Notes: generated from the letters alone by a model not told the origin. Positions 35,057 to 46,395 are shown, counted from the first letter of the stretch. The stretch: 64,000 nt of DNA from Marinibactrum halimedae (GCF_021234875.1 NZ_JAJQVM010000017.1:49859-113858); one strand, 5' to 3'. Translations and numbers: made by a program.

Positions 35057-36681
35057 ATGCCGCATTAAGCCTGAGTTATCGGCCATTGCAAGCGTTGTTT
35101 ACTGAATCGCTGCCGGAGCTTGCGGGTGTTTTGCAAGTGAATCAGTTGGTGAGCGACAGTCGCTGTGTTCAACCCGGCGCCGTATTTGTGGCATTACCAG
35201 GGCTGAAAGTGGATGGCCGTGACTTCATTAGTCAAGCCGTGTCTGCCGGAGCGGTGGCGGTATTGTCAGAGGTGCCCAAAGGTGAGTCTTTGGCTGTAGT
35301 TCAGCATTCTGACTATGTGGAAATTCAATACCCAGCGTTGAGTCAGCGTTTATCCGCCATTGCTGCCCGATTTTACGGTAATCCCGTGGCTGATTTGTCG
35401 GGATCGGGACAACAAAATGGGTTTCGAATGTTTGCGGTTACCGGCACCAACGGTAAAACCACCTGCAGTCAGTTGTACTCGACGTTACAACAAGCATTGG
35501 GTATGCCTTGTGGTGTTATAGGCACGATTGGCTATGGCATGGCAGGTCAACCAGCTGTGGAGACGGGCTTTACCACCCCGGATGCCATCACTAGCCAAGC
35601 GCTGGTACGTGAGTTGATCGACCAAGGTGCGAATGTGGTGAGCGTGGAGGCGTCTTCCCATAGTTTGGCTCAGCATCGGTTGGATGGGATGCCGATTTCC
35701 ACAGCGTTATTCACCAATCTTACCCGCGATCACTTGGATTATCACGGTGATATGAATACCTACGGTGATGCCAAAGCCCGGTTATTTATGTTGCCGTCGG
35801 TGCGTCATGCCGTCATCAATGTGGATGACCGATTCGGAGCGAGTTTAGCCAATATGCTGTCTGCTGTCGGGCAGCTCGATAAGGTGGTGCGCTTTAGCAT
35901 TGTCGATGATGCGGCTGTTTCTGCATCAACAGAAAAAACGGATGTACGTGTGAAGGCAGCACGGTTCACCGACCAGGGTATTACGGCAGAATTGATGACC
36001 CCTTGGGGTAATGGCCAGTTAGTCACAAAATTGATTGGCCCATTCAACTTGAGCAATTTGGTGGGTGTTATCGCAAGCCTTGTCTGTGATGGCGCTGATT
36101 TTCATCATGTTATGTCGTTGATACCGTCGCTCAAACCTGTATCTGGTCGAATGCAAGTGCTGAATCATGAATTGAGTTCGGCTTCGAAAGGGCTGTCTGA
36201 AAAGAGGCTACCTGGAGTGGTGGTGGATTATGCCCATACCCCTGATGCTTTAGCGCAAGCGCTAAAAGCCATACGCGTCCATACCGAGGGCAAACTTTGG
36301 TGTGTCTTTGGTTGTGGCGGAGACAGAGATACCGGCAAGCGTCCGCAAATGGGGAAGATTGCTTCTGAGTTGGCCGATCATGTGGTGATTACCAATGACA
36401 ACCCTCGGTCTGAATCACCCGAGGTCATTGCTCAGGATATTGAGTCGGGCGTCATTAATTCATCTGTTCAATTAAAAATAGAGTTAAATCGTGCCAAAGC
36501 AATTGAGGAAGCAATTCGTCAGGCGAATGAAAAAGACATTGTTTTAATTGCGGGCAAAGGACATGAAACCTATCAGGAGGTTGCTGGTGTGCGCACTCAT
36601 TTTAATGATGTCGAAGTCGCAACCCAAGTGATGAACGCCTTATCTTCAAGGTTTGCCAATGGAAGCCAGAGTCATGATTAG
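35053..36681 (+). CDS. murE: UDP-MurNAc-tripeptide synthetase MurE (meso-diaminopimelate-adding)
   Basis: This is a 542-aa cytoplasmic ligase that adds meso-diaminopimelate to UDP-MurNAc-L-Ala-D-Glu with ATP. The P-loop TGTNGKTT is at 130-137, followed by TTPDA, EASSHSLAQHR (with the Lys-carbamylation region nearby) and the substrate-specifying DNPR at 449-452, which marks DAP rather than lysine addition. GKGHETYQ is in the C-domain. It is longer than the E. coli enzyme (495 aa), with extra residues around 110-125 and 285-300. Its ATG overlaps the ftsI stop (ATGA), with GGAGG 8 nt upstream, indicating translational coupling. Confidence 0.96.
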   Translation: MNAALSLSYRPLQALFTESLPELAGVLQVNQLVSDSRCVQPGAVFVALPGLKVDGRDFISQAVSAGAVAVLSEVPKGESLAVVQHSDYVEIQYPALSQRLSAIAARFYGNPVADLSGSGQQNGFRMFAVTGTNGKTTCSQLYSTLQQALGMPCGVIGTIGYGMAGQPAVETGFTTPDAITSQALVRELIDQGANVVSVEASSHSLAQHRLDGMPISTALFTNLTRDHLDYHGDMNTYGDAKARLFMLPSVRHAVINVDDRFGASLANMLSAVGQLDKVVRFSIVDDAAVSASTEKTDVRVKAARFTDQGITAELMTPWGNGQLVTKLIGPFNLSNLVGVIASLVCDGADFHHVMSLIPSLKPVSGRMQVLNHELSSASKGLSEKRLPGVVVDYAHTPDALAQALKAIRVHTEGKLWCVFGCGGDRDTGKRPQMGKIASELADHVVITNDNPRSESPEVIAQDIESGVINSSVQLKIELNRAKAIEEAIRQANEKDIVLIAGKGHETYQEVAGVRTHFNDVEVATQVMNALSSRFANGSQSHD

Positions 36682-38065
36682 GCCTATCACTTTATTGGAG
36701 TTATCTACCGTATTGCAGGGCCGTTTATTGGCACCGGAAGTCGTAGACAGTACAGAAGTGGCTTCCAAAACGGTTACCGGTGTGAGTACCGATACTCGTG
36801 CTATTGAATCAGGCAATGCTTTTGTTGCCATAACTGGTGAGCACTTTGATGGTCATCAATATGTGAATGTGGCGGCAGAAAAAGGCGCGGTTGTAGCGAT
36901 TGTCAGTGAGCATCAATCCACTTGCTCGCTCCCACAAATTTTGGTGGATAACACCGTTGAGGCCTATGGAAAGATTGCTCAGTGGCATCGGCGTCAATGG
37001 CCTCACGCTCTTGTCGCAATTACCGGTAGCTGTGGGAAAACCACAGTGAAAACGTTATTGGCCAGTATCTTTCGCCAGTGTGGAGAGACATTGGCGACAG
37101 AGGGGAATTTTAATAACCACATCGGTGTGCCTAAAACCCTCCTCAATCTCTGCGAGCATCACGAATTTGCCGTAGTAGAAATGGGCGCCAGCGCCGGGGG
37201 GGAAATCGGTTATCTCGTGAATTTAGCCGAGCCACAGGTGGCCATGGTGAACAATGTAGTACCCGCCCATATGGAAGGTTTTGGTTCGGTTGATGCCATT
37301 GCGGTTGCGAAAGGGCAGATTTATGACGGCCTAAGTGATGATGGTATTGCCGTAGTGAACTTGGATGACCATTACGCCGGGCAGTGGCTGGAAAAATTGG
37401 GTGAAAAGAGTTGGCTGGGCTTCAGCCTAGAGGATTCAAAGGCTCACTTTTATGCCAATGATATCGAACTAGATGAGATGGGTAGGCCCACCTTTCAATT
37501 AATGGGAGTGGCGGGGCGTGCTCGAGTAAAGCTTCCGTTATTAGGTAGTCAGAATGTCGCTAATGCACTGGCGGCAGCGGCGTGCGCCCATGCTATTGGT
37601 GCATCGCTTGAGGCCATCGTGAAAGGGCTTGAAACCGTTTCAGAAGTAAAAGGCCGATTATCGGTTTTACCAGGTTTGTCTGGGGCAGAGGTTATTGATG
37701 ATGCTTACAACGCCAACCCCGGTAGTGTGAAGGCCGCCGTGGATGTGTTGTCAGAATTTAAAAAGAGACGCATTTTCGTGCTCGGAGATATGGGTGAGTT
37801 GGGCGACCAGGCTGAAGAGATGCACCGCGAGGTCGGTCGTCATGCGTTAGAAGTCGGAATCAGTCAGTTGTTTACGGTGGGTGAACTCACTGCCTTCACT
37901 GCTCAAGAGTTTGGCTCTGAGAGTACGCATTTTGACGATCAAACAACGTTAATTACAGCGTTAAAAGAGCAACTCAGTGAAGACGTTGTTGTGTTAGTAA
38001 AGGGGTCTCGAAGTGCACAGATGGACGCAGTTGTGCAGGCGATCACATCGAGTGAGGGTAACTGA
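36674..38065 (+). CDS. murF: UDP-MurNAc-tripeptide:D-alanyl-D-alanine ligase MurF
   Basis: This is a 463-aa ligase that adds D-Ala-D-Ala to complete the UDP-MurNAc-pentapeptide. I choose ATG 36674, which gives the family-like opening [15 protein letters not shown] and overlaps the murE stop by 8 nt; ATG 36659 is an alternative. The P-loop is TGSCGKTT near 116, followed by [24 protein letters not shown] and the C-domain motif [14 protein letters not shown] and LGDMGELG. All expected Mur-ligase elements are present. Only two bases separate it from mraY. Confidence 0.95.
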   Translation: MIRPITLLELSTVLQGRLLAPEVVDSTEVASKTVTGVSTDTRAIESGNAFVAITGEHFDGHQYVNVAAEKGAVVAIVSEHQSTCSLPQILVDNTVEAYGKIAQWHRRQWPHALVAITGSCGKTTVKTLLASIFRQCGETLATEGNFNNHIGVPKTLLNLCEHHEFAVVEMGASAGGEIGYLVNLAEPQVAMVNNVVPAHMEGFGSVDAIAVAKGQIYDGLSDDGIAVVNLDDHYAGQWLEKLGEKSWLGFSLEDSKAHFYANDIELDEMGRPTFQLMGVAGRARVKLPLLGSQNVANALAAAACAHAIGASLEAIVKGLETVSEVKGRLSVLPGLSGAEVIDDAYNANPGSVKAAVDVLSEFKKRRIFVLGDMGELGDQAEEMHREVGRHALEVGISQLFTVGELTAFTAQEFGSESTHFDDQTTLITALKEQLSEDVVVLVKGSRSAQMDAVVQAITSSEGN

Positions 38066-38067
38066 GC

Positions 38068-39150
38068 ATGCTGCTTTGGCTGGCTGAGTTTTTAGAACAA
38101 TACATTAATGGTTTTTCGGTCTTTCAGTACTTAACGCTGAGGGCCATTTTGGGCGTATTAACGGCACTGAGTATTTCATTAATGCTGGGCCCGTGGATGA
38201 TTCGTCGATTAAACCAATTACAAATTGGGCAGGCGGTAAGAGATGACGGCCCACAAAGTCATCTGAGTAAGTCCGGTACTCCCACCATGGGTGGCACTTT
38301 AATTTTGGCGGCCATTTTTATCAGTGCGCTGCTGTGGTCAGACTTATCCAACCGTTATGTGTGGGTGGTTTTAATCGTGACGGCCATTTTTGGGGCCGTT
38401 GGTTGGGTGGATGATTACCGTAAGGTGGTTGAACGAAACTCCAGAGGTTTACCAGCAAAATGGAAATACTTTTGGCAATCCATCGGTGGTATTGGTGCGG
38501 CGTTTTTTTTGTATTACACCGCTGAGGTTCCCGCTGAAACACAATTGTTTGTTCCGTTTTTCAAAAATGTCGCATGGGATTTGGGGCCGTTTTACATCGT
38601 GCTCACCTATTTCGTGGTGGTTGGCTCCAGTAATGCGGTGAATTTAACCGATGGGTTGGATGGCTTGGCCATTATGCCATCGGTCATGGTGGGCTCAGCG
38701 TTGGGTATTTTGGCTTACGCCGTGGGTCATGCGGAATTTGCTAACTATTTGCACATCGCCAATATCCCCGGTGCCGGTGAATTGGTGGTGTTTTGTGCGG
38801 GGCTTGCTGGAGCAGGGCTTGGGTTTTTGTGGTTTAACACCTACCCCGCACAAGTATTTATGGGTGATGTGGGGGCGCTCGCGCTGGGGGCTGCACTGGG
38901 CATTATGGCGGTTATTGTGCGACACGAAATTGTCTTTTTCATTATGGGCGGCGTATTCGTGATGGAAACCGTGTCGGTGATTTTGCAGGTGGGATCTTAC
39001 AAATTAACCAAGCGACGTATTTTTCGTATGGCACCACTGCATCACCATTTTGAATTAAAGGGTTGGCCAGAGCCTCGGGTGATTGTTCGTTTTTGGATTA
39101 TCACTGTCATGCTGGTGTTGTTTGGGTTGGCTACGTTGAAGTTGAGATAG
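38068..39150 (+). CDS. mraY: Phospho-MurNAc-pentapeptide transferase MraY
   Basis: This is a 360-aa inner-membrane enzyme that transfers phospho-MurNAc-pentapeptide to undecaprenyl phosphate, making lipid I. The length equals E. coli MraY and about ten membrane helices are expected. Catalytic and Mg-binding motifs are visible: KSGTPTMGG near 70, WVDDYRKV near 115, [13 protein letters not shown] near 190, [11 protein letters not shown] near 265 and the histidine motif [13 protein letters not shown] near 325. GAGGG about 11 nt upstream. It is probably co-translated with murF. Confidence 0.97.
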   Translation: MLLWLAEFLEQYINGFSVFQYLTLRAILGVLTALSISLMLGPWMIRRLNQLQIGQAVRDDGPQSHLSKSGTPTMGGTLILAAIFISALLWSDLSNRYVWVVLIVTAIFGAVGWVDDYRKVVERNSRGLPAKWKYFWQSIGGIGAAFFLYYTAEVPAETQLFVPFFKNVAWDLGPFYIVLTYFVVVGSSNAVNLTDGLDGLAIMPSVMVGSALGILAYAVGHAEFANYLHIANIPGAGELVVFCAGLAGAGLGFLWFNTYPAQVFMGDVGALALGAALGIMAVIVRHEIVFFIMGGVFVMETVSVILQVGSYKLTKRRIFRMAPLHHHFELKGWPEPRVIVRFWIITVMLVLFGLATLKLR

Positions 39151-39194
39151 GCGTGAAATCAATAATGAAAGGTTTTGAGGTTTAGGGTATTTCC

Positions 39195-40661
39195 ATGTCG
39201 GTTGTGATTGCTTCCACGACAAAGCGCGTCATTGTTGGGCTCGGTGTAACCGGGCTCTCTGTTGCGCGTTTTTTAAAGCGTGAGGGCAAACCGTTTAGTG
39301 TTTTGGATACCCGCACTGAACCACCGGAGTTGGCTGCGTTTCAAAATGAGTTTCCAACGGTAGAGGTATTAACCGGGCCACTTTCACAGACGTCATCTAT
39401 GGCGGCTTTATTGAGTGCGGACGAATTGATTGTTAGCCCTGGTATTGCATTGGCAACACCGGAAATTCAGCAAGCACTGAATCAAGGAGCTCAGGCGATT
39501 GGCGACATCGAATTATTTGCCCGTTATGCCGATGCTCCCATTATTGCGATCACTGGATCAAATGGAAAAAGTACGGTCACAACTCTAGTGGGTGAGATGG
39601 CCAAAAACGCCGGTTTACACGTTGCTGTTGGTGGCAATATTGGTGTACCTGCGTTGAATTTATTGGCCGACGCGAATACCGAGTCTCCGGATTTTTATGT
39701 ACTGGAGCTATCCAGTTTTCAGTTAGAAACCACGGAAAAACTCGGTGCAAAAGTGGTTACGGTATTGAACATCAGTGCTGACCATATGGATCGTTACAGC
39801 GGGTTGCCCGCTTACCATGCGGCAAAAATGCGTATTTGTTTTGGTGCGGAGAGGGTCATCGCCAATCGTGATGACCCCCTGACGAATCCGCCGTTAGCAG
39901 AAGGTGTTGCACGTTATTCGTTTGGGCTGGGTATACCCGATCGTCACGGTGTGGGGCTGATAGAGCAGAATGGTGAGCCGTATTTGGCGTTTGAGTTTAC
40001 GCCTCTGATGCCTGTCAGTGAAATGGCAATGGTTGGACAGCACAACGTTGCTAATGCGTTAGCCGCGCTAGCACTGGGGCATGCGGCGGGACTTGATTGG
40101 CCTCCCATGTTGGAGACATTAAAAACCTTCACAGGCTTACGTCATCGTTGTGAGACCGTTGCTCGTGTGAATAACACAACTTTTATTAATGATTCCAAAG
40201 CCACCAATGTCGGTGCGGCACTGGCTGCGGTGAATGGTTTAGGCAATCTTCAACAGCCCAATTTGGTGGTGTTAGTAGGTGGAGAGGGTAAGGGTGCTGA
40301 CTTTCTTCCTTTAGTAAAAGCATTACAGTGTTTCGCCAAATTTATTGTTGTGATTGGTGGGGTTGCCCAACCTTCTCAGGCAGCGTTAACACCGGCGGAA
40401 AAAAGCAATGGTGTGTTATTACAAACGTTACAGAAAGTCGCCTATCCCGAATCCCAAATAGCCATCGCACACTCTCTTGAGCAAGCCGTATGCATTGGAA
40501 GTGAGCAGGCGCAGGATGGCGATATTGTTTTGCTGTCTCCTGCGGCGGCAAGTTTTGGATGGTTTGAAAATTTTATGATCCGTGGAGATGCTTTTGTTGA
40601 TGCGGTGAATGCCCTTGTAAAAAATAACGATTCGTTTTCATCACCAGGAGAGGAAATATGA
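39195..40661 (+). CDS. murD: UDP-MurNAc-L-alanine:D-glutamate ligase MurD
   Basis: This is a 488-aa cytoplasmic ligase adding D-glutamate to UDP-MurNAc-L-Ala. N-terminal Rossmann-like start (RVIVGLGVTGLSVARFL), P-loop TGSNGKST near 117, ELSSFQLE, NISADHMDRY and the C-domain TFINDSKATNVGAALAA and LLSPAAASF are all in family order. It is longer than the E. coli enzyme (438), mainly in loops of the central and C-terminal domains. It lies 44 bp after mraY and overlaps ftsW by 4 nt. Confidence 0.95.
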   Translation: MSVVIASTTKRVIVGLGVTGLSVARFLKREGKPFSVLDTRTEPPELAAFQNEFPTVEVLTGPLSQTSSMAALLSADELIVSPGIALATPEIQQALNQGAQAIGDIELFARYADAPIIAITGSNGKSTVTTLVGEMAKNAGLHVAVGGNIGVPALNLLADANTESPDFYVLELSSFQLETTEKLGAKVVTVLNISADHMDRYSGLPAYHAAKMRICFGAERVIANRDDPLTNPPLAEGVARYSFGLGIPDRHGVGLIEQNGEPYLAFEFTPLMPVSEMAMVGQHNVANALAALALGHAAGLDWPPMLETLKTFTGLRHRCETVARVNNTTFINDSKATNVGAALAAVNGLGNLQQPNLVVLVGGEGKGADFLPLVKALQCFAKFIVVIGGVAQPSQAALTPAEKSNGVLLQTLQKVAYPESQIAIAHSLEQAVCIGSEQAQDGDIVLLSPAAASFGWFENFMIRGDAFVDAVNALVKNNDSFSSPGEEI

Positions 40662-41878
40662 ATTTTCCTTCTGCACCGATGAAAATAGATCGAACGGCAC
40701 CGGCAGTGGAACAGGGATATTTTTTGCGTCGTATCGGTGATGTTTACGATGCATTAAGTGTTGATCCAATGTTGGTGATTGTCATTAGTGCATTGGTGTC
40801 ATTCGGTATTGTGATGGTGGCATCTTCATCCATCAGTTTTGCGGATCATGCGTACGGAGACCCATGGTTTTTTTTGCGAAAACATTTGGTGTATTTACTG
40901 ATTGGGCTTACCGGTGCCGTTGTGATTGGCGCAATTCCATTGTCACTATGGCGTCAGTATGGCTGGGTTATGCTCGTGGGTGCCGTGATATTACTGGCAT
41001 TGGTATTAGTGCCGGGGCTTGGAAAAAGTGTCAATGGAAGTCAGCGGTGGTTAAGGTTAGGCCCGATTAATATTCAAGCTTCAGAAGTGGCGAAATTTTG
41101 TTGTGTGATCTTTTTTGCCAGCTACTTCTCGAAATGGCAATTTAAGGTCAGTCAAAACTGGCGTGGTGTCGTCAAACCCCTTGGCGTATTAATGGTAGTG
41201 GCATTTTTAATTTTATTGGAGCCGGATTTTGGTTCGACATTTGTTTTAGTCACTACCGTATTGGCGATGATGTTTATTGCGGGCATTAAATTGTGGCAAT
41301 GCTTGCTATTGGGGTTAATGGCCGGCGGTGGTTTTGCGGCATTGGCCGTCTTAACCCCTTGGCGATTAAAGCGATTGCAAACGTTTTTAAATCCGTGGGC
41401 AGATCAGTTTGATAGCGGTTATCAGTTAACCCAATCGCTCATTGGATTTGGTCGTGGTGAGTGGTTCGGAATGGGGCTGGGTAACAGTATTCAAAAATTG
41501 TTCTTTTTGCCGGAAGCGCATACTGATTTTATTTTCTCTATTATCGCTGAAGAATTTGGTTTGATTGGTTCTCTTTTGGTAATGGGATTATTTGTTGTCT
41601 TCATCGTGAAAGCCTTTGTGTTATCGCGACAGGCGATTAATCGAGACAATAGTTTTGCTAGCTATGCGGCATTTGGTATTGGTGTCATGTTCGCCGCGCA
41701 AGTCATTATTAATGTTGGCGTGGCCTCTGGGTTTCTACCCACAAAAGGGTTAACTCTGCCTTTTATCAGTTACGGTGGCAGTAGCTTGGTGGTGTGTTGT
41801 TTGTTTGTGGGGCTGCTATTGCGTATTCAAAAAGAATTACAGCCTACGTTAACCCCTGTATTGGGGGCAAAAACATGA
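40658..41878 (+). CDS. ftsW: Septal peptidoglycan glycosyltransferase FtsW
   Basis: This is a 406-aa SEDS-family inner-membrane polymerase that links lipid II disaccharides at the septum together with FtsI. About ten membrane segments follow an N-terminal cytoplasmic tail of ~40 residues. SEDS signatures include GLGKSVNGSQRWLRLGP (near 125), LLEPDFGSTFVL (near 187), the extracellular GNSIQKLFFLPEAHTDFIFSI (near 275), including the E-A-H-T-D-F block, and ISYGGSSL near the end. AGGAGAGG precedes the ATG; the start overlaps the murD stop (ATGA). Confidence 0.96.
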   Translation: MNFPSAPMKIDRTAPAVEQGYFLRRIGDVYDALSVDPMLVIVISALVSFGIVMVASSSISFADHAYGDPWFFLRKHLVYLLIGLTGAVVIGAIPLSLWRQYGWVMLVGAVILLALVLVPGLGKSVNGSQRWLRLGPINIQASEVAKFCCVIFFASYFSKWQFKVSQNWRGVVKPLGVLMVVAFLILLEPDFGSTFVLVTTVLAMMFIAGIKLWQCLLLGLMAGGGFAALAVLTPWRLKRLQTFLNPWADQFDSGYQLTQSLIGFGRGEWFGMGLGNSIQKLFFLPEAHTDFIFSIIAEEFGLIGSLLVMGLFVVFIVKAFVLSRQAINRDNSFASYAAFGIGVMFAAQVIINVGVASGFLPTKGLTLPFISYGGSSLVVCCLFVGLLLRIQKELQPTLTPVLGAKT

Positions 41879-43041
41879 ATGCGGTTGTTGAGCACACCAT
41901 AAAAAATCCAAAGGTGAATACCGGTTCTGAGCCTTTACGTGTGTTGATTATGGCAGGGGGTACGGGTGGGCATGTCTTTCCCGCGCTGGCGGTAGCGAAA
42001 GAATTGATTGCCCAAGGTGCTTTTGTGTCTTGGTTGGGGACACGTCGTGGTATTGAGTCTCGGTTGGTGCCCGAGGCAGGAATCGATATTGATTACATCA
42101 CCATTGAAGGCGTACGTGGAAAGGGCATGTCGTCATTATTAAAAGCGCCATTTCTCATTGCTAAAGCAGTGAGGCAGTCGATGTCCGTTTTGCGTCAGCG
42201 TCGTGCGCAAGTTGTATTGGGCTTAGGAGGGTTTGCTTCTGGGCCGGGTGGTGTTGCCGCACGCCTAATGAATATTCCCGTGGTAATACACGAGCAAAAT
42301 GCGGCAGCGGGTACCACCAATAAATTATTAGCACGTATTGCCCAGCGTGTTTTGGTGGCGTTTCCTAAGGCGTTTTCTCAAGGGAAATGGGTGGGTAATC
42401 CGGTTCGGCCAGAAATTTCTGCACTGCCATCGCCTAAGGTAAGACTGGCACAGTTAACGACAGAGGAAAATGCTCCTTTAAAAATTTTGGTTCTAGGTGG
42501 CAGCTTGGGTGCCACAGCGATAAATCAATTACTGCCAGAGGCGTTGGCATTATTAAAAACACGAGTACAAGCGTCGATGCCCGTGCTTGTTCGTCACCAA
42601 GTGGGTGAAAAACATGTGTCGGCCACGTGTGAGTATTATCAGCAGCAGGACATAGACGTTGATGGCAAAACGATTGATGTCATGCCTTTTATTGCCGATA
42701 TGGCAGAAGCATACGGTTGGGCGGATTTTATTATTTGTCGCGCTGGAGCTTTAACGGTGGCAGAAATCACCGCAGCCGGGTGTGCGGCATTAATGGTGCC
42801 GTTTCCGCATGCGATTGATGATCACCAAACCAAAAATGCACAGTGGCTAGTGGACAATAAAGCGGGGATGTTAATTCCTCAGTCGCAATTAAATGCTGAG
42901 CGCTTGTGCGAAGAAATAGAACATAAATGGTGTCATCGCAGTGAGTTATTGGCGATGGCAGTGAATGCAAAAGCGTTGGCTATGCCCGGTGCTGCCACCG
43001 AAGTGGTCAATGTCTGTAGAGAGGTTTGTCGTCGTGGATAA
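41875..43041 (+). CDS. murG: Lipid II-forming GlcNAc transferase MurG
   Basis: This is a 388-aa peripheral membrane glycosyltransferase (GT28) that adds GlcNAc to lipid I on the cytoplasmic face. I start it at 41875, where ATGA overlaps the ftsW stop and GGGGG lies 8 nt upstream. A ~20-residue extension precedes the first glycine loop [15 protein letters not shown]. Further motifs: [41 protein letters not shown] and the UDP-GlcNAc-binding [11 protein letters not shown], followed by [14 protein letters not shown]. All family loops are intact. Confidence 0.96.
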   Translation: MNAVVEHTIKNPKVNTGSEPLRVLIMAGGTGGHVFPALAVAKELIAQGAFVSWLGTRRGIESRLVPEAGIDIDYITIEGVRGKGMSSLLKAPFLIAKAVRQSMSVLRQRRAQVVLGLGGFASGPGGVAARLMNIPVVIHEQNAAAGTTNKLLARIAQRVLVAFPKAFSQGKWVGNPVRPEISALPSPKVRLAQLTTEENAPLKILVLGGSLGATAINQLLPEALALLKTRVQASMPVLVRHQVGEKHVSATCEYYQQQDIDVDGKTIDVMPFIADMAEAYGWADFIICRAGALTVAEITAAGCAALMVPFPHAIDDHQTKNAQWLVDNKAGMLIPQSQLNAERLCEEIEHKWCHRSELLAMAVNAKALAMPGAATEVVNVCREVCRRG

Positions 43042-44464
43042 TGCGTACGCCAGAGGAGCGATTCAAATACCGGAGATGCGTCGAATTCGTCGCATCCACT
43101 TTATCGGTATTGGTGGTGCTGGCATGAGTGGAATTGCAGAAGTCTTGTTGAATCAGGGGTATCAAATTACCGGCTCGGATTTAAAAGAGTCGGCCACTAC
43201 CCGCCGTTTAACGGATTTAGGTTCAAAAATATTTATCGGACATCACGGCTCTAATGTCGTTGGTGCAGATGTTGTCGTGAATTCCAGTGCGGTGAACGAA
43301 TATAACCCAGAAATGATTTCAGCACGGGATTTACGTATTCCTATCGTGCGTCGTGCGGAAATGTTGGGTGAGTTAATGCGCTATCGCCATGGCATTGCCG
43401 TGGCGGGAACGCACGGTAAAACCACCACCACCAGCTTCTTGGCCTCTATATTCGCAGCCGCAGAGCGCGATCCAACTTTTGTTATTGGTGGCTTATTAAA
43501 CAGTGCAGGGTCGAACGCGCAATTAGGGAAAAGTCGGTATTTAATTGCAGAAGCCGATGAAAGTGATGCGTCATTTTTACACTTACAGCCAATGAGTGCG
43601 GTGGTGACGAATGTGGACGCTGATCATATGGATACGTATGAAGGCGATTTTGCTCGACTGCAAAAAACCTTTTTGGAGTTTTTACACAATTTACCGTTTT
43701 ATGGTTTAGCGGTGGTCTGTGGTGATGACCCTATTATTACGCAAATGATCCCCGATATTGCACGCCCAACATTAACGTATGGCTTGGGTGATGAATGTGA
43801 TTATCAAGCGGTAGAGATTCGACAAGAGGGCATGCACAGTCGTTTTAAAGTGAAGCGGCCTGATCACGATGAGTTATTGGATATCTTTTTAAATATGCCC
43901 GGTACTCATAATGTGTTAAATGCACTGGCGGCAATTGCTGTGGCCACCGATGAAGGCGTGGACGACGATGCGATTCAATCGGGTTTGGCTGGATTTTTAG
44001 GCGTTGGTCGACGCTTCCAAGTGTACGGTGATTTTCCAGTAGATGGTGGAGCAGTCATGTTGGTAGATGACTATGGTCACCATCCGAGAGAAGTATCGGC
44101 AACAATTAATGCCGTGCGAAAAGGTTGGCCAGAACGCCGTTTGGTCATGGTGTATCAACCTCATCGTTACACTCGAACACGAGATTTATTTGAAGACTTT
44201 GTGGAAGTGTTATCCAGTGTGGATCAATTGGTTTTACTGGAAGTTTACAGCGCGGGCGAAGACCCAATTAACGGAGCTGATGGTCGCCATTTAAGTCGCA
44301 GTATTCGTAACCGAGGCCAAGTAGATCCTATTTTTGTGGAAGGCATTGATAGCGTACCTGAAGTCGTGCGCGATGTTGTGAAACCCGGTGATATTTTAAT
44401 CACCCAAGGCGCGGGTAATGTAGGTAAATTGGCTGCCGAATTAGCTCGGCGTCAATTGAAATAA
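43034..44464 (+). CDS. murC: UDP-MurNAc:L-alanine ligase MurC
   Basis: This is a 476-aa cytoplasmic ligase that adds the first L-alanine to UDP-MurNAc. I choose GTG 43034: AGAGAGG ends 9 nt upstream, and the resulting start [19 protein letters not shown] lines up with E. coli MurC, while upstream in-frame codons lie within murG. Motifs: [16 protein letters not shown] near 20, the P-loop [10 protein letters not shown] near 122, [26 protein letters not shown] near 345 and YQPHRYTRT. The start overlaps murG by 8 nt. ddl follows after a 78-bp gap. Confidence 0.95.
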   Translation: MDNAYARGAIQIPEMRRIRRIHFIGIGGAGMSGIAEVLLNQGYQITGSDLKESATTRRLTDLGSKIFIGHHGSNVVGADVVVNSSAVNEYNPEMISARDLRIPIVRRAEMLGELMRYRHGIAVAGTHGKTTTTSFLASIFAAAERDPTFVIGGLLNSAGSNAQLGKSRYLIAEADESDASFLHLQPMSAVVTNVDADHMDTYEGDFARLQKTFLEFLHNLPFYGLAVVCGDDPIITQMIPDIARPTLTYGLGDECDYQAVEIRQEGMHSRFKVKRPDHDELLDIFLNMPGTHNVLNALAAIAVATDEGVDDDAIQSGLAGFLGVGRRFQVYGDFPVDGGAVMLVDDYGHHPREVSATINAVRKGWPERRLVMVYQPHRYTRTRDLFEDFVEVLSSVDQLVLLEVYSAGEDPINGADGRHLSRSIRNRGQVDPIFVEGIDSVPEVVRDVVKPGDILITQGAGNVGKLAAELARRQLK

Positions 44465-44542
44465 TATCTCTTGAAAAAATAACAATGATCAATAAATCAC
44501 GCCAATGAAGTGACGTGAAATGAAATAGGTTGGAGTTGAAGG

Positions 44543-45475
44543 GTGTTGACTGAATTAACCTCTACAGAGAGTAAACAATTTGGACGCGTAGGGGTGTTGT
44601 ACGGCGGAATTTCTGCAGAGCGTGAAGTGTCGATGAACAGCGGTAAGGCTGTTTCATTGGCATTGAAACAGTCCGGTGTGGATGTTGTCGATATTGATAT
44701 TAATGAAAAGGCAATCGAGCAAATAAAAGAGGCCAATATTGATCGTGCCTTTATTATTTTGCATGGTGCCCATGGGGAAGACGGTCGAATTCAGGCGCTG
44801 TTGGAATTTATGGGCATACCCTATACCGGTAGTCGTGTACAAGCGTGTAGCTTGGCGATGGATAAATTACGTACTAAATGGCTATGGCAAGGGATTGGTT
44901 TGCCAACACCGGATTTTCGAGTGTTATCGGAGAAAACCGATTGGGAGCGAACGCTGCTCGAATTAGGGGGGGCGGTGATGGTGAAACCGGCTCATGAAGG
45001 TTCCAGTATTGGTATGGCAATGGTGCGTAATGCTAAGGATTTTGCAGCGGCATTTCATCATGCAACACAATATGATGAGACGGTTTTTGCTGAAGCTTTA
45101 GTCACAGGCGCGGAATATACAGTAGCGATTGTGGGCGAAGAGGTATTGCCCCCAATAAAATTAGAGACCGATAATATTTTTTATGATTACGATGCAAAGT
45201 ATGTATCGGAAGACACTCGATATTTATGCCCTTGTGGCTTAGCGACCGAGGATGTGGATCGATTATCGTTGTTAGCGAAAAAAGCGTTTACCTCAGTAGG
45301 TTGCAGTGGTTGGGGGCGAGTGGATTTTATGGCAGACGAAGAAGGAAACTTTTATTTATTAGAGGTGAATTCTGTCCCTGGAATGACCAGTCATAGTTTG
45401 GTGCCTATGGCCGCTAAAGAAAATGGGGTTAATTTTCAAACATTGTGTTTGAAAATTCTTACAGAAACCTTATAG
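44543..45475 (+). CDS. ddl: D-alanine:D-alanine ligase
   Basis: This is a 310-aa ATP-grasp enzyme that makes the D-Ala-D-Ala dipeptide used by MurF; by position it is the DdlB type. The start is GTG 44543 with GGAG 7 nt upstream. Family blocks: VLYGGISAEREVSMNSG, LHGAHGEDGRIQALLE, PYTGSRVQACSLAMDK, VKPAHEGSSIGM, and the ATP/Mg-binding DFMADEEGNFYLLEVNSVPGMTSHS. Its length matches E. coli DdlB (306). Confidence 0.95.
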   Translation: MLTELTSTESKQFGRVGVLYGGISAEREVSMNSGKAVSLALKQSGVDVVDIDINEKAIEQIKEANIDRAFIILHGAHGEDGRIQALLEFMGIPYTGSRVQACSLAMDKLRTKWLWQGIGLPTPDFRVLSEKTDWERTLLELGGAVMVKPAHEGSSIGMAMVRNAKDFAAAFHHATQYDETVFAEALVTGAEYTVAIVGEEVLPPIKLETDNIFYDYDAKYVSEDTRYLCPCGLATEDVDRLSLLAKKAFTSVGCSGWGRVDFMADEEGNFYLLEVNSVPGMTSHSLVPMAAKENGVNFQTLCLKILTETL

Positions 45476-45573
45476 CAACTGAAAATGGTCTATTTTAGAA
45501 AGAGAAAATTCTTTATTGAAAGTGTGTGTGAAAATTACAGTAAAAAAGTAAATAGGTTTTACTCAATAGCGAT

Positions 45574-46395
45574 ATGGGAATAGCGGTTTCAAAACAACCA
45601 GCCTTGCGTAAAGCATCGACGATGCGTCGACAAGGCCACCCCACTCACCGATGGTTACGAAAGATGGGTGTAGTCAGTATTGTGCTTACCGTTGCGGCGG
45701 TTTTCTCAGTCAGTGGTTGGATTATTCTTGAAAAAGCACGTTACTTTTTTGAGCGTCCTGTTTCCAGTATTGCTATTGAAGGTTCGTTTGATTACGCATC
45801 ACAAGTAGAAATACAGCAGTTGCTTGAGCCTTTGGTAGATCGCAGTTTTTTTAGCTTGGATTTGATGAGTATTAAAGAGGCACTAGAGTCCAACCCGTGG
45901 GTTAGTGAAGTTTCTCTTTACCGGCGCTGGCCAGATCAGCTTGCGGTACAAGTAGTTGAAGAGACGCCCATTGCTCGATGGGGAAAAACCGGTTATTTGA
46001 ACTCTCGTGGAGAGAGGAAAGAAGTCGATACAAATCGGTCGTTAGCGCATTTACCCTTACTGCATGGGCCAGAAGGCTCTGCATTGGAAGTGGCTTATTT
46101 GTATCAACAAATGGTGGCTATCTTGCGGCCAATTAATTTATTGGTGGCAGAGTTAGTGTTAAGTGACGATAGAGCATGGCGTTTACGAACTCATAATGAT
46201 CTCGTCATTAAGATTGGTAGAGAGAGACCCATTGAAAAAATGGAACGCTTTTTACTGATTTATCAACAAGTATTGGATGAGAAAAAAGAAAATATCGCGG
46301 TCATTGATGTCCGCTACGACAACGGTGTCGCTGTACAATGGCGAGAACAAACCGTTAATACTCTGTTAACTCAGAGCAACGTTAACCCAGAGTGA
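45574..46395 (+). CDS. ftsQ: Cell division protein FtsQ
   Basis: This is a 273-aa bitopic inner-membrane divisome protein that forms the FtsQLB complex. A basic cytoplasmic tail (~1-34) precedes one membrane segment at ~35-55 (VSIVLTVAAVFSVSGWIIL). The POTRA domain follows (VSSIAIEGSFDYASQVEIQ ... WVSEVSLYRRWPDQLAVQVVEE), then the beta domain (ARWGKTGYLNSRGE). Length matches E. coli FtsQ (276). The last codons and the TGA stop are part of a 16-bp tandem duplication. The ribosome binding site is weak. Confidence 0.94.
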   Translation: MGIAVSKQPALRKASTMRRQGHPTHRWLRKMGVVSIVLTVAAVFSVSGWIILEKARYFFERPVSSIAIEGSFDYASQVEIQQLLEPLVDRSFFSLDLMSIKEALESNPWVSEVSLYRRWPDQLAVQVVEETPIARWGKTGYLNSRGERKEVDTNRSLAHLPLLHGPEGSALEVAYLYQQMVAILRPINLLVAELVLSDDRAWRLRTHNDLVIKIGRERPIEKMERFLLIYQQVLDEKKENIAVIDVRYDNGVAVQWREQTVNTLLTQSNVNPE